Below are positions 24,401-35,094 of a DNA stretch of 64,000 bases, one piece after another; position 1 is the first letter of the stretch; each line of letters opens with the position of its first letter. A program made the translations under genes and the position numbers. Origin of the DNA: Lytechinus pictus. Taxonomy: Eukaryota; Echinodermata; Echinoidea; Temnopleuroida; Toxopneustidae. Under the pieces are notes generated by a model, which was not told where the DNA came from, ran no database searches, and saw only the letters and a list, made by a program, of their open reading frames with translations. The stretch is taken from NCBI RefSeq assembly GCF_037042905.1, contig NC_087253.1, positions 12,009,001 to 12,073,000 on the forward strand, read 5' to 3'.

Positions 24401-27400
24401 TCCTCTCTGTTTCTGAAATACTATAGGCCTAGACATACAGGTACTTTTCCCTATAATTCTCCAGTTTAATCTCTCTTTAATAATTATAATAATAATTAAT
24501 ATCTCTTTAAAACTTCTTACTTTATTCCCCTAAGACATATGTCATTCAGACGAGTGAGAATATCATGCACTTAGCTGGGACATCACCAATGGGATTTCTA
24601 GGTATGTTTTAAGTTCTTCAAATCATTAGTCAAAGTTTCAATATTCTTCAAAAAGATATACATGCAGGCCATAAATCCGATTATCAATTCAATACTGAAA
24701 GAAATTATGTGTACCAAAGTTGTGTAGAGGAATATATTCTTGGAGGGTATGAAATATATCATATATTCCTCCCATTTTTGTCTCGCCTGCATAGCAGAGC
24801 GAGACTATAGGCGCCGCTTTTCCGACGGCGGCGGCGGCGTCAACATCAAATCTTAACCTAAGGTTAAGTTTTTGAAATGACATCATAACTTAGAAAGTAT
24901 ATGGACCTAGTTCATGAAACTTGGCCATAAGGATAATCAAGTATTACTGAACATCCTACCTGAGTTTCAGGTCACATGACCAAGGTCAAAAGTCATTTAG
25001 GGTCAATGAACTTAGACCATGTTGGGAGAATTATTTTCAAAATCTTAACCGAAGGTTAAGTTTTTGAAATGACATCATAACTTAGAAAGTATATGGACCT
25101 AGTTCATGAAACTTAGGCATAAGGTTAATCAAGTATTAGTGAACATCCTGCTCGAGTTTAAGGTCATGTGACCAAGGTCAAAGGTCATTTAGGGTCAATG
25201 AACTTTGGTCAAGTAGGGGGTATTTGTTGAATTACTATCATAACTTTGAAAAGTTATGGATCTAGTTCATGAAACTTGGACATAAGGTTAATCAAGTATG
25301 AGTGAACATCCTGCCTGAGTTTGAGGTCACATGACCAAGGTCAAAGGTCATTTAGGGTCAATGAACTTTGGCCAAGTTGGGAGTATTTGTTGAATTACCA
25401 TCATAACTTTGAAAATTTATGGATCTAGTTCATGAAACTTGGACATTATGTTAAGCAAGTACCACTGAATATCCTGTGCGAGTTTCAGGTCACATGACCA
25501 TGGTCAAAGGTCATTAAAGGTCAATGAACTTTGGCCATGTTGGGGGTATTTGTTGAATTACCATCCTAACTCTGAAAGTTTATAGATCTAGTTCATAAAA
25601 CTTGGGATATAAGAGTAATCAAGTATCACTGAACATCCCCTGTGAGTTTCAGGTCACAAAACCAAGGTCAAAGGTCAGTTAAGGTCAATAAACTTAGGCC
25701 ATGTTGGGATAATTGTTGAATTGCCATCATAACTTTGAAATTTTATGGATAGAGTGAATGAAATGTGGACATGGGTGTAGTTGACAAGTCTTAAGTCACT
25801 GTTCAAATGTCATTTATGGTCAATGAACGTGGTATTATGTCATTATATGAATGGTGTTTTTGTGAATGATTATTTTATTGTAGTTTTCAAAGTTAGCACT
25901 GCTGCTATATTAAATCGCGTAATGCAGGCGAGACTGCCAGAGGCGTTCCACTTGTTGAAAAGTTAGACTCCGGGTGTGTGTATGGGAGTCAGGATGGGTT
26001 GATGGCAGAAAGGACTCGCCTCTCACAAACCGGAAGGCTAATTCCTGCGCAGACTTATTCTCATACCCTACTTAATACACATTTCCAACTGCCCCCCCCC
26101 CCCATTGGAATCATATTAATGTTATTAGGCAGCAATTTGATTTCAAATGTATAATTGTTTAGATGTGCATTAATCCATTCTATTGCATAAAGAATGAAAA
26201 TTATTAAAATTTACATATGCTTAATAATAGTTACTGGATCATTTGTCTACAGAGCCAGTGAAACCTATTTTCACAGTCCTGGGGCCTGTTGCAGAAAGAG
26301 TTGCGTTTAAACGCAAGTCAAAAAATCAATGGCAAGTCCAAAATGCGCGCTGTTGATTGGTTGAAAATCAAGTTGCGCATGATTTTAGAGTTGCGATTGA
26401 TTGCAACTCTTTGGCTTGTGTTTAAATGCTAGCCAAAAATCAATCGCAAGTCCCAAATGCGCGCTTTTGATTGGTTGAAAATCAAGTTGCACCTGATTTT
26501 TAGAGTTGCGATTGATTGCAACTCTGTCTGCAACGGGCCCCTGTTCATGTTTATGTTTCCTTATACATGTATGACAACAATCATATGTTTTTTCCTCTTA
26601 TTGCACTTTCAGCTTACTACATGATGTCAGTATTAGAATCCAGTGACCTCCCTCAAAGGTTTGTAGAAAATAGAATTCTAACAAACAAACAAATCTCTCC
26701 TTGTAGTTCCCAAAATTAACACTCAATTCTACGGCACTCGTTCATTCAAAATGTCCTCTGCTGAACTTTGGAATAAATTACCTGATATTGTTAAACAAGC
26801 TAATAATGTAGAATCCTTTAAGTCCCTTTTGAAGACATTCCTTTTTGTAAAATAAGATATACATGTACCTACTAATTGATTATATATGTGCTCCTCTGTG
26901 AACAGGCTTTTCTTTCTTCTCCATTCTTTCTATTCTTCTTTCTAAAGCGCATAGAGACATAGTTATATGCGCTATATAAGCAATGTTTTATTATTATTTA
27001 TTTCATTATTATTAACAATTACCCATAAAGAGAGGATGTAGTGCTATAGGGCAGAAATTTCATGTTTCGAATGCTGCAGTCGCATTTCCCTTAGGGCAGC
27101 TGTACGGCGAGTTGAAAACAGCCGTTTTATACATTTTCATTCAACTCACCTACATGTATATGTAGCTGGTACAAAAAAATGTTAAAACGGCTGTTTTTGA
27201 CTGGCCGTACGACCGCCTTAAGGGAAACGTGACTGTGCCATTAAGGACACATTACAATATTACAGATTGTATGTGCATGCTTTTTCTGCTTAACTGAGTA
27301 ACAACTAAAAATCATGAATTCATTCAATTGATTTCTGAATTTTGTAAATCACATAGGCTTTGTTCTGGGACCATCTTGATGTTCAAGTAGGAAACTTGTT

Positions 27401-30400
27401 TGTTTTCCAATTGTCAAAGTTTGATATACCTGAATATTATTCAGTAATTCAATTCAATTCAAACACACTCGTAATCGATCTCCAGCCCATTCTTGCCTCT
27501 GTCCATCCCAGCTTGTTATGCACTTCAAAGTCGGTTTTTAATGTGTTCTTTCTTATTATGTAATTACTTTTAACGTATGAATACAGCTGTGTATCTTCTC
27601 GCTGCAATTTTGTAATGCCTAATTATCATTCCGTTTAAGCTTTTATCTCTCCCTCTCTATCTCTCTCTGTCTCTCTCTGTCTCTCTCTGCTATGATTTCC
27701 CTCTATCTTCTTCGCTCACTTTCCTTCTCCACTGTGTCCACTTTTGTTTCTATCCAACTAATTCTTTCTCTTCTTGCTTGCATGGTCTCTTCCATCTATC
27801 TCTTAGTTAACTCTCAGCCGTTTCTCACTCTTTGTCTGTAATGGGTAAATTATTTGACATCTCCCTTCTATGTTGTATTGCAATACATGTTTGAATTGAT
27901 TATGTATATTTTCTTTCAATATATTCGCCCAATGTATATGTTTGTGTTTGTATATATACTTTATATCATTTGTATGTACAGCCAGTGGAGGCCAAATTTC
28001 TATGTATTTTATCATGGATCAACAATAAATGAATCTGAATCTGAATATGAAATGATAAGAATAGAGGAATGAGTACATACATTGTATGTTACTATTCAAT
28101 GTTTTTTGTTGTTATTTTCAGGTCTTTTGCAGTTGGGAGACATTACAATGCATCTAAAGGTGAGGGGGGATGATTTTTTTATTTCATGAATGGCAGATGT
28201 GAGCTTTATAAAGCAGTTTCCTCATGCCTTGGGTCAATGGGCTCACTCCTAAATGCCCTACCCATTGTTAATATTGTGGTCTGATTTTACACATGTAGAT
28301 GCATCATTACTGTAACTTATAGGCCCGTATTCTGAAGTCGGGATTAACTTAGACCGTGGTCTAACTCTGTGCTAAAATTATGGGAAGCCAATGTTTCTTA
28401 TGTTTACTGTGCTCTTTCCTGATTCATCGATGGTGAAGACAATCATCTTTTCATACTTCCTACACAATTATGAATGATTTAAGAGCCAAATGAGGTGAAA
28501 TATTATATCTCTACTGTTAGCGATTTATGTAACAATTTACTATCCATACTTAAACCACAACTTTAAACCTGAGTTTAAGTTAAACCCGACTTCAGAATAC
28601 GGGCCATAGACTTTAAGGCCCGTATTCTGAATTTGGGTTTAAATTAAACCCTTGTTTAACTATGGAAAGCCAATTGGACCACAAATCCACACTATTAACT
28701 CATTTGGCACTCAAAATGTTGAGAATTGTCTTGAAATGATAACTGAAGTATTTTTCTTCATTATGAAAGCAACAGGAAACGAAAGAGTAAACCTAAGAAA
28801 CATACAATATAAACAGAACTTTTGAAATATTGACTCCCATAATTTTAGCACAGAGTTAGACTGTGGTCTTGGTTAAACCTGACTTTAGAATACGGGCCAT
28901 TGTAATCATTTTCTGTATATGAAATAGATTTACCCTTTACCTTATTTTTTTTATTTTGAAGACTACTTTTTGAGATCACCAGCCAAAATTTCTGACATTA
29001 TATTATAAATTACATAATACCCTAGTTTTCTGGGGCCTTTGGGGGCAGTTCAGGGGCAAAGGTAGAATGTAGAAGTATTACACATCCCACTTTAATAACA
29101 GCAATATGAAAAACCAAATAGGTTGCTCAAGTTATGAAATTAGTTATATCTTGAAATTATGTAACATTTATCTTATAAAAAAAAAATTGAGTTTAAAAAT
29201 TTGGTTACTATCAAATGAATGGTGAATGACTTTATCATGAAGATACACTTTTGGCAGATCATTTCTCGCTACACTCTATATTTCAGTAATTTGTTAGAGA
29301 TTCTTTGCTACAGGAATTGAGATCATTACTTCATTACTCTTTTCCAGAATCTTCAAACTTTGAGGGTCTTCATAACCAATTTCAGGATTCCAGGGTAAGT
29401 CCATGGAACATACATCTAATTTGTATCAATATACCCACCAATCTTCTAATTGGCAAGACCTAAGATACCCCCCCCCAAAAAAAAAATATTCGAAATATCT
29501 CTTCTCTCTACCTCTTAAAAAAACACCTTAAAACACACCTGTATCACTATAAACCTTAACTTGTCTTATGCCATTAACAGCGTTTTTTTATCCTTTGGAA
29601 AAAGCGCTGTACAAATCCAATTATTATTTTTTTAAAGCCTGTAGAATGCTCGATTCTGGCATCAAATGGTCATACCAGAGTGGCCTAAGATGCCTGTTAA
29701 AGCTGTAGGCTGCTGTCTTATAATAACATTATTTGGTTCGAATCTTGTTTGTCAGTTGTAAATTGATAATAGTGTTAATTCAGTTGACATTAGACCAGAA
29801 AATAATGAATTTCAAAAAAAAAAAGAAGAAGAAACTTGGTCGGGCCGATTTAATGGCGGCTGGGCATAATAACTGATTTGGTTCATATTCTCCCAAAGAT
29901 GACTTGATATCTATTATCTAATTCTCAACAGGTTGAGATCTTTGGAGTCAGTGAAGGGACAGAGGATGCAAGCAATGCTCTCTTATTTCAGTATCTCGAC
30001 ACGCTGGTTGACCTCATCTTGACCTTTGACATTCCATTCAGGTCAGTAGATTTATTGACCGATCCAGGACAAAGTGACTAATCTTATTTTGTGGTTTGAC
30101 TGACTAAAAAATGTTTATTGAATGTACATGGGATTGATTTTATTGACCAATCTCATTTTCCGGTATGACTCAATAAACATGTTTATAGAAAGTATGAAAT
30201 TCTATTTTATTTTATTGATTTAATTTGGTCATTATCTTGTACATTATATAGGAATCTACAATTTGGCGTAATGGTTGCAAATGATATCCTATTTGGATGT
30301 TTGAAGGTTTGCATGGTGGCATGTACAATCGCTGATGTGGTTTACGGTACATCATGTGGAGTATTATAGAAACAGTGGCTGGAAGAAGAAAAAATAAATA

Positions 30401-33400
30401 GATAGGCGAGAAAGTGGAAATTTGAGAGTAGAGTATTTTTTCTTGCATGTAGTCCTGAAAAGGACTGTAAACCAGAAGAGATTGATGAGTTGAAACAGCT
30501 TGAGTAGTAGGATGGATGAGGAGGTGCTGGCTTGAGTCGGCGAGTAGAGATGAAGACGGACAGTTAACCTGCCCGAAACGTCGAGTCTCTCTACTGCTTC
30601 TGCTCATCATCTCTACTTGCCGACTCAAGCCAGCATCTCCTCATCCATCCTACTACTCAAGCTGTTTCAACTCATCAATCTCTTCTGGTTTACAGTCCTT
30701 TTCAGGACTACATTTTAAAAAAATACTCTACTCTCAAATTTTCACTTTCTAGCCTATCCATTTATTTTTCTTCTTCTATCCACTGTTTCTATAATACTCC
30801 ACATGGTGTACCGTAAACCACATCAGGGATATCCTATTTGTTAATGCACTGTTTTATATATATCAATAAATCTTGATCCTGACCTGTAAAAATCATACAA
30901 AATATATGAGAAGGAAGAAAGAGAAAGTAAAAAATGTCCTTCATGGAATGGTGTTTCCATTTTAAAGCATCAGAATGTTTTGTTGAATTCTAAAGAAAAA
31001 TTTGAATGAGAATGAACACTAATATTCCTAAACAGGTAACATAAGGGAAGCATCAAAATCTTTTGTTTTTTAATGGAAATATTTAATTTATTAACTTTGA
31101 AAGACATTTATTCATCACTTTTGATATCATACTTAGTACATTGATTTTAATAGGAAAAATGAAATTAATAATATTTAGTATTTTTTTTATTACAACATTT
31201 TGTCCTTCAAAATTTATTTTACCAAATCAAAAGAAGTTGATGATAGAGTTTGCCTTGGTTTGCATTATAATGCGTTTGTAAAATTTGAAAATACTGGTTT
31301 TCTTTTTTATACAAACACTTGGGTGGTCATGTCATTATATTGGCCCGAATTCACAAAGGTGGTTTAAAAACCCACGGTTGAATCCATGGTTTATGCAGAT
31401 TTCCTGTATAAATTACGCTTAATTGAGCGCATGTATAAACAATGTCCAATGCTGATGCGCGCTTTTGTCACAGTGCGCCAAATTGACGCCTGTTACCATG
31501 GTTAGATATGATATTTTATTCATGAGTCCACTGTTTGAAGAGTGGACTCATTAAATAAAAAAAGTGGACTCATGAATAAAAACCACCTTTGTGAATTCGG
31601 GCCATTATGTTGGAACTAATTTTTAGATTATTTTCACAACTGAAATTAATATGTTGTTCATTTTTGAAGGATTGTTGAGGTATCCAGTAGAAATCTTCTA
31701 CCTTGTATGCATAGAATGATGTCTGTTGAACTTTGGCTGCCAAGTGAGGAGAATTACGTAGAGGTATGATAAATATTTAAAGCAGATACAAACCATTAGC
31801 GCCATCTCGAGTCCTCAATTACTCATACCTAGCCAGTTTCCTGATCCATAATGCTAGTGTAGTCTAGTAATATAGACCAACTTATGTGATAACATGCTAA
31901 TTAACTACTCAATAAATTTATACAGCAAATAATTATGTTACCAAGTAGCAAAACAATGACTTTTCTCTCAAATCATTTTAGTTTCTCTATACAAAATCAA
32001 TTATAGGTCAATTTATTCTCTGTAGTATTAGTAGATATCTAAAAACAGTCATATTTAGAAATTTACATCATTGGTGCCAATAGGGAATCCTATCACTTGT
32101 TATTTTTGTTATTATTTAAATATTTAAGTTAAAATCTGTAATTCCTGTAAATATAGCGGTGGCCTAAATTATCAAAACACCTGTCATATTAAAATTGTTT
32201 CAGTAGTTGTTTTCATTCGGTTGACCATTGAGATACCTAATAAATGGTTGGAATGTCTACAAAAGTTATCAATATGCTTTAAAAACAATGGAATATATAG
32301 TCACTCTTTCTTGACTTACTCTGTTCTGTTTGGCCCCCAACTTGAAAATTTATACAATCTTGCACTTATGAAAAAAGTGTCATAATGCAAAAAATATTGA
32401 ATGTCTCCCCCATAAAAGTATATAGTTTGTGAAAGGATGTTTTCTGATGATTTCATTTTGTCCACCACTGTATAACAGTGAGTCTATCAGACAAATTTCA
32501 CTCTTTTTAAATGATTAAGCAGTTCAACTCAGGACGAGGCAAGACATGCCTAATGTGAAGTCTGCGTAAGTCGACCTACCATAAGTCGAATAATCACCAA
32601 CTCGAAGCATTATTTCAGGCCTAGGGCGTGTTTCACAAAGAGTTCAGTGTGACTGAGACTTATGCTTTAGATGCTGATGTGCATATGATTTGTAACGCCC
32701 AATCTTATTGAATATTATGCAGTAGCGTGCAACCTACAGTACCATAAGTCGAAAAATCACCAACTCGAAGCATTATTTCAGGCCTTGGGCGTGTTTCACA
32801 AAGAGTTAAGTTTGACCGAAGACTCATGCGTAAATGCTGATGTGCACATGATTTGTAACACCCAATCTTATTGAATATTATGCAGTAGCGTGCGTCCCCT
32901 CAGCATGACTTGACGTGGCGATGCCTTTCATATCACACACAACTGCATATATAAATGCAACTCTAAGTCAGACTTAAATCTTTGTGAAACTCCCCCCTAG
33001 AATATGCTTAACATTTCTTTAAAACATCTTACGTCGAATTTCTCCTAAGTAAGATTTCTGTGGGCCCAACAAATTTGACTGAGGCAGAGTTCATTTATAA
33101 CTATAATTTGTGTGATTTTGTTGTAATTCTAGGTAGCTAACGTGTGTAACTGCACAGATTTCATCAGCCGTCGTCTGAAGATACGCTATCCCACCAATCC
33201 TAGAGAGAGCGCTGTTCAGAGCAGAAAACGCAGCTTTGTACACACAGTGAGTATTAAACTCAGTGATAACTTCAGTTTTTATCTTCATATAAATATATTG
33301 TTATTGATTCAACTTGGATCCGCTCTAGTATATAATGTACTACTACATGTAGATACTTGTTCTTCTTTGATGTATGATTTTTTTCTTTCACTTTTGTTTC

Positions 33401-33723
33401 TCGGAGTGTGTAGGCTTTTTAGAAAAAGGGTCATATTCTGAATTCCAGTTTGTGGGGGAGGGGGGACATGCTCATCCTCTTGGTGAGTGAGAATTTTTTT
33501 TTTCTTGCTTAACAGAAAATTCAAAGTATATCAGCCTGCATTAGGGAATCCCGAATCAACCCATGAAATAAATTTCAAACAAAAATTTAGAATCATGCCT
33601 CCGCTCATCATCCTTTTTTGTTATATTCCCTCTCAGATTCACGGGGCAGCTTTGAAATCATCGGTCCTCCTGTCAGCCATGTTGGATCATGGAGCATTGG
33701 ATGTGAAAGAAGCAAGGTCATGA
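18424..33723 (+). CDS. Mitochondrial seryl-tRNA synthetase paralogue lacking catalytic residues (15 exons)
   Basis: Exons: 18424-18783, 19890-19991, 20622-20696, 21427-21501, 22152-22243, 22785-22932, 23651-23686, 24535-24601, 26613-26658, 28122-28159, 29348-29394, 29932-30041, 31670-31763, 33133-33246, 33637-33723. All have AG/GT borders and compatible phases, giving 496 residues (522 if the Met at 18346 is used). A basic N-terminal presequence (MNMFAKLLYYDTAR...) suggests mitochondrial import. It is followed by the SerRS coiled-coil arm (exons 2-3, KERKRKALNTRAK) and a class II core that aligns with human SARS2 nearly without gaps. Conserved: LAGT, VEIFGV, NCTDFISRR. Lost: the TxE serine-binding motif reads TSP, motif 2 Arg and Glu read Tyr and Ala (HYNA), HxF reads FQD, and the motif 3 Arg reads Val. 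It is therefore unlikely to charge tRNA and recalls the insect non-catalytic paralogue SLIMP; orthology is not shown. Confidence 0.9.
18820..18974. repeat. Palindromic MITE in intron 1 of the synthetase-like gene
   Basis: The arms aggtttatcgctaatcaaaa and its complement tctgattagcgataaacct bracket catcatgggat / gatcccatgaag blocks. It begins about 37 bases after the exon 1 donor. Confidence 0.75.
19430..19680. repeat. Degenerate (ATC/ATT)n microsatellite
   Basis: Imperfect cat/atc and att triplets in intron 1 of the synthetase-like gene. The open frame across it is not coding. Confidence 0.8.
23100..23560 (+). mobile_element. CR1-like LINE 3' end
   Basis: A short frame at about 23129-23236 reads GSQLWNSLPDKVK, then a DSFRRALKN stretch and a stop, the typical C-terminus of CR1/Jockey-clade reverse transcriptase ORFs. 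A 3' UTR follows, ending aataaattcagttcagttca with a short terminal repeat. The 5' end is truncated. It lies in intron 6 of the synthetase-like gene. Confidence 0.75.
24085..24290. repeat. Foldback element (gtgtttcacagtgagactta)
   Basis: The left end gggggtgtttcacagtgagac and the right end acttaactctttgtgaaccccc are inverted relatives. An 18-base C run abuts the right end. A related pair lies at 32628-32996. Confidence 0.6.
24780..25934 (+). repeat. Composite repeat with six ~163-bp internal units
   Basis: Bounded by gtctcgcctgcat (left) and atgcaggcgagac (right), perfect inverted termini. Inside, the module tatggayctagttcatgaaa followed by aaggtcaaaggtcatttagg recurs six times at about 24888, 25080, 25243, 25406, 25567 and 25732. 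An opposite-strand copy lies at 10720-11248 and a terminus-only fragment near 41503-41523. Confidence 0.75.
26281..26541. repeat. Foldback MITE (ggggcctgttgcagaaagag)
   Basis: The termini ggggcctgttgcagaaagag and ctctgtctgcaacgggcccc are inverted repeats. The interior is a tandem pair of a block that includes ttgattggttgaaaatcaag. Confidence 0.7.
26700..27000 (+). mobile_element. CR1-like LINE 3' end
   Basis: The frame from about 26709 ends with SSAELWNKLPDIVK and ESFKSLLKTFLFVK then a stop, a CR1-like reverse transcriptase C-terminus. The 3' UTR gives gcgcatagagacat, gcgctatataagc and an attattatt tail. It begins about 45 bases after exon 9 of the synthetase-like gene, so the intron was entered close to the donor. 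Confidence 0.75.
27077..27237. repeat. Diverged copy of the 2465-2620 foldback family
   Basis: It shares the inner arms tacggcgagttgaaaacag / ctgtttttgactggccgtac with the element at 2465-2620, but with altered termini (cagtcgcatttccctta). Confidence 0.65.
27340..28045 (+). mobile_element. Probable LINE 3' UTR fragment
   Basis: A CT-rich stretch (27640-27690) leads to tatgtacagccagtggaggc and ends aataaatgaatctgaatctg, a short terminal microsatellite typical of CR1-clade 3' ends. No reverse transcriptase frame remains. Confidence 0.5.
28322..28605. repeat. Foldback MITE (ggcccgtattctgaagtc)
   Basis: Perfect inverted termini ggcccgtattctgaagtcgg and ccgacttcagaatacgggcc, with complementary arms around ttaacttagacc. 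Confidence 0.8.
28617..28898. repeat. Second foldback MITE of the same family, adjacent
   Basis: Begins ggcccgtattctgaatttgg and ends gactttagaatacgggcc, only 11 bases from the previous copy. The two copies are in opposite relative layout: acagagttaga lies near the right end here and near the left end in the first copy. Confidence 0.75.
29490..29645 (+). mobile_element. LINE 3' tail fragment
   Basis: ctcttaaaaaaacacctta, then ttggaaaaagcgctgtacaa and an attatt-rich end, resembling the 3' UTR of the CR1-like copy at 26700. It follows a C/A homopolymer junction (29468-29486). Confidence 0.5.
30296..30827. mobile_element. Long hairpin element with 13-bp target duplication
   Basis: Complementary arms start at ctgatgtggtttacggtac (30332) and end at gtaccgtaaaccacatcag (30826), around a loop near 30552-30607 holding cccgaaacgtcgag. 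An asymmetric tail (gatgtttgaaggtttgcatg) lies outside the left arm. The exact 13-mer gatatcctatttg flanks both sides (30283-30295 and 30828-30840). It lies in intron 12 of the synthetase-like gene. Confidence 0.8.
31342..31603. repeat. Foldback MITE (ggcccgaattcacaaaggtgg)
   Basis: The termini ggcccgaattcacaaaggtg and cacctttgtgaattcgggcc are perfect inverted repeats; an internal short duplication (agtggactcat) is present. Confidence 0.8.
32628..32996. repeat. Two overlapping foldback copies (gcgtgtttcacaaagagtt)
   Basis: The block gggcgtgtttcacaaagagtt plus cttatgcnttagatgctgatgtg occurs twice (about 32636 and 32787), with a shared aataagattgggcgttac-type segment. The second ends gacttaaatctttgtgaaac. 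This indicates tandem duplication or nested insertion within intron 13. Confidence 0.6.
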
Positions 33724-33815
33724 CACAAATCTTAACTGATCTGAAGCTACCACCCTCTGATAAAAAAATATAACAAAATTCTTGCTTTGAGTGTAAGGTC
33801 AAGTCTTGTTCACAC

Positions 33816-33955
33816 ATGTTGGATCATGGAGCATGGATGTGAAAGAAGCAAGATCATGATTAATAGTTACTCGAATCAGAAGAAACGCCTACCCTCTGAT
33901 AAAAATCAAGAAATTCTTCCTTTCAGTGTAATGTTAGCCTGGTTCATACATGGAT
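33816..33955 (+). pseudogene. Tandem duplicate of the synthetase-like gene 3' end
   Basis: The last part of exon 15 and its 3' flank (from gttggatcatggagcattgg at 33681) recurs at 33818, a 137-bp offset. The copy has lost one base (gcatggatgtg), so its frame closes early. It follows the functional stop at 33723 and would lie in the 3' UTR. Confidence 0.75.
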
Positions 33956-34117
33956 ATGACAATGCTCTTCAACATTTTGTCTAAAAAGTCAGGAGATACA
34001 GATGTATAAGCCATAAAAAACAATTCTTCTGGCTGGGAAACAAATAGGCATACAATAGAATTTGTCAAAAGTTGTACAGCATTTGCGTTTGACATTATCG
34101 AAAATACTCATGACATC

Positions 34118-34543
34118 TTAAGGCCACCGCACACCTTAAGACCCGACTGGTCTATGACTGGCTTGCGACTGAGTGAGGGGAGATGAATCGCAAGGTAGTC
34201 ATAAGCCTCGACACTGCACACCTTGTGATCCGATCTGCGACTCACGCAGGCGCTTTTTGCTTTTTGGCATAGCAACTGAGAAAGCACGCTTACTACTGCG
34301 TATGTGCGTTGTTTATCATATACGCGTCGTGCAACTCTGCTGTCTGATTGGCTGGAAGCTGGATTGAGCTTGCGATCAAGTCATAAGGATTCGACATGTC
34401 AAATCCTTCCGATTTTCCTTGCGACTTGTCTCTGACCGGTCTGCGACTCTCAAGCTGACAAGAGCTGTGACGTCACATCTCCCCTCACTCAGTCGCAAGC
34501 CAGTCGCCGACCAGTCGGGTCGTAAGGTGTGCGGTGGCCTTTA
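34118..34543. repeat. Foldback MITE (aaggccaccgcacacc), opposite copy
   Basis: Same termini as 8127-8476 (ttaaggccaccgcacacctt and aaggtgtgcggtggccttta) with the inner blocks in reverse order. It is about 75 bp longer. Confidence 0.8.
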
Positions 34544-35094
34544 CAGATCTCATTATGACCACACAAACATGGGTCATGCCATCATGAAAGCATTATGTCA
34601 TATGTTCGTCTCCGCAACAGTAATCAATTTAGGGACTATTCAAAAGCCAAGGCAATGTCTGAATCATGACTGAACACTATTGCCGACATTGGACTGACTT
34701 CCTGTAGCCATAATTGAATTTTGGCAAATAATATACATTCCATTCAGATTCTTGTTGAAAATTAGAATATTGAGCTTCGAAGGTCTAATTTCAACTTTAG
34801 GTTTCAATGAAAATGGAAATGATAGCAAACAAATACGTGTTTCAGTTGTAAATTTGACTGTCTGTCCACATATTGATGTTTTTTCATGTCCAGGGGGCTG
34901 CGACTGGTGATCCTTTCTTGTGGTAAATGATATTCACCATTAATGTTCATTGGTGATTATTAAGCACATAAGAAAGGTTCGCCTGTCGTTCTTAAAGTCG
35001 AACAGCTTTATCAAACACTCACCTGTTCCCATCGACTTCTTGCACAAGATATTCAGGTTTGTGTGCTATGTCTGACTATAAAAATCTTTACCAG

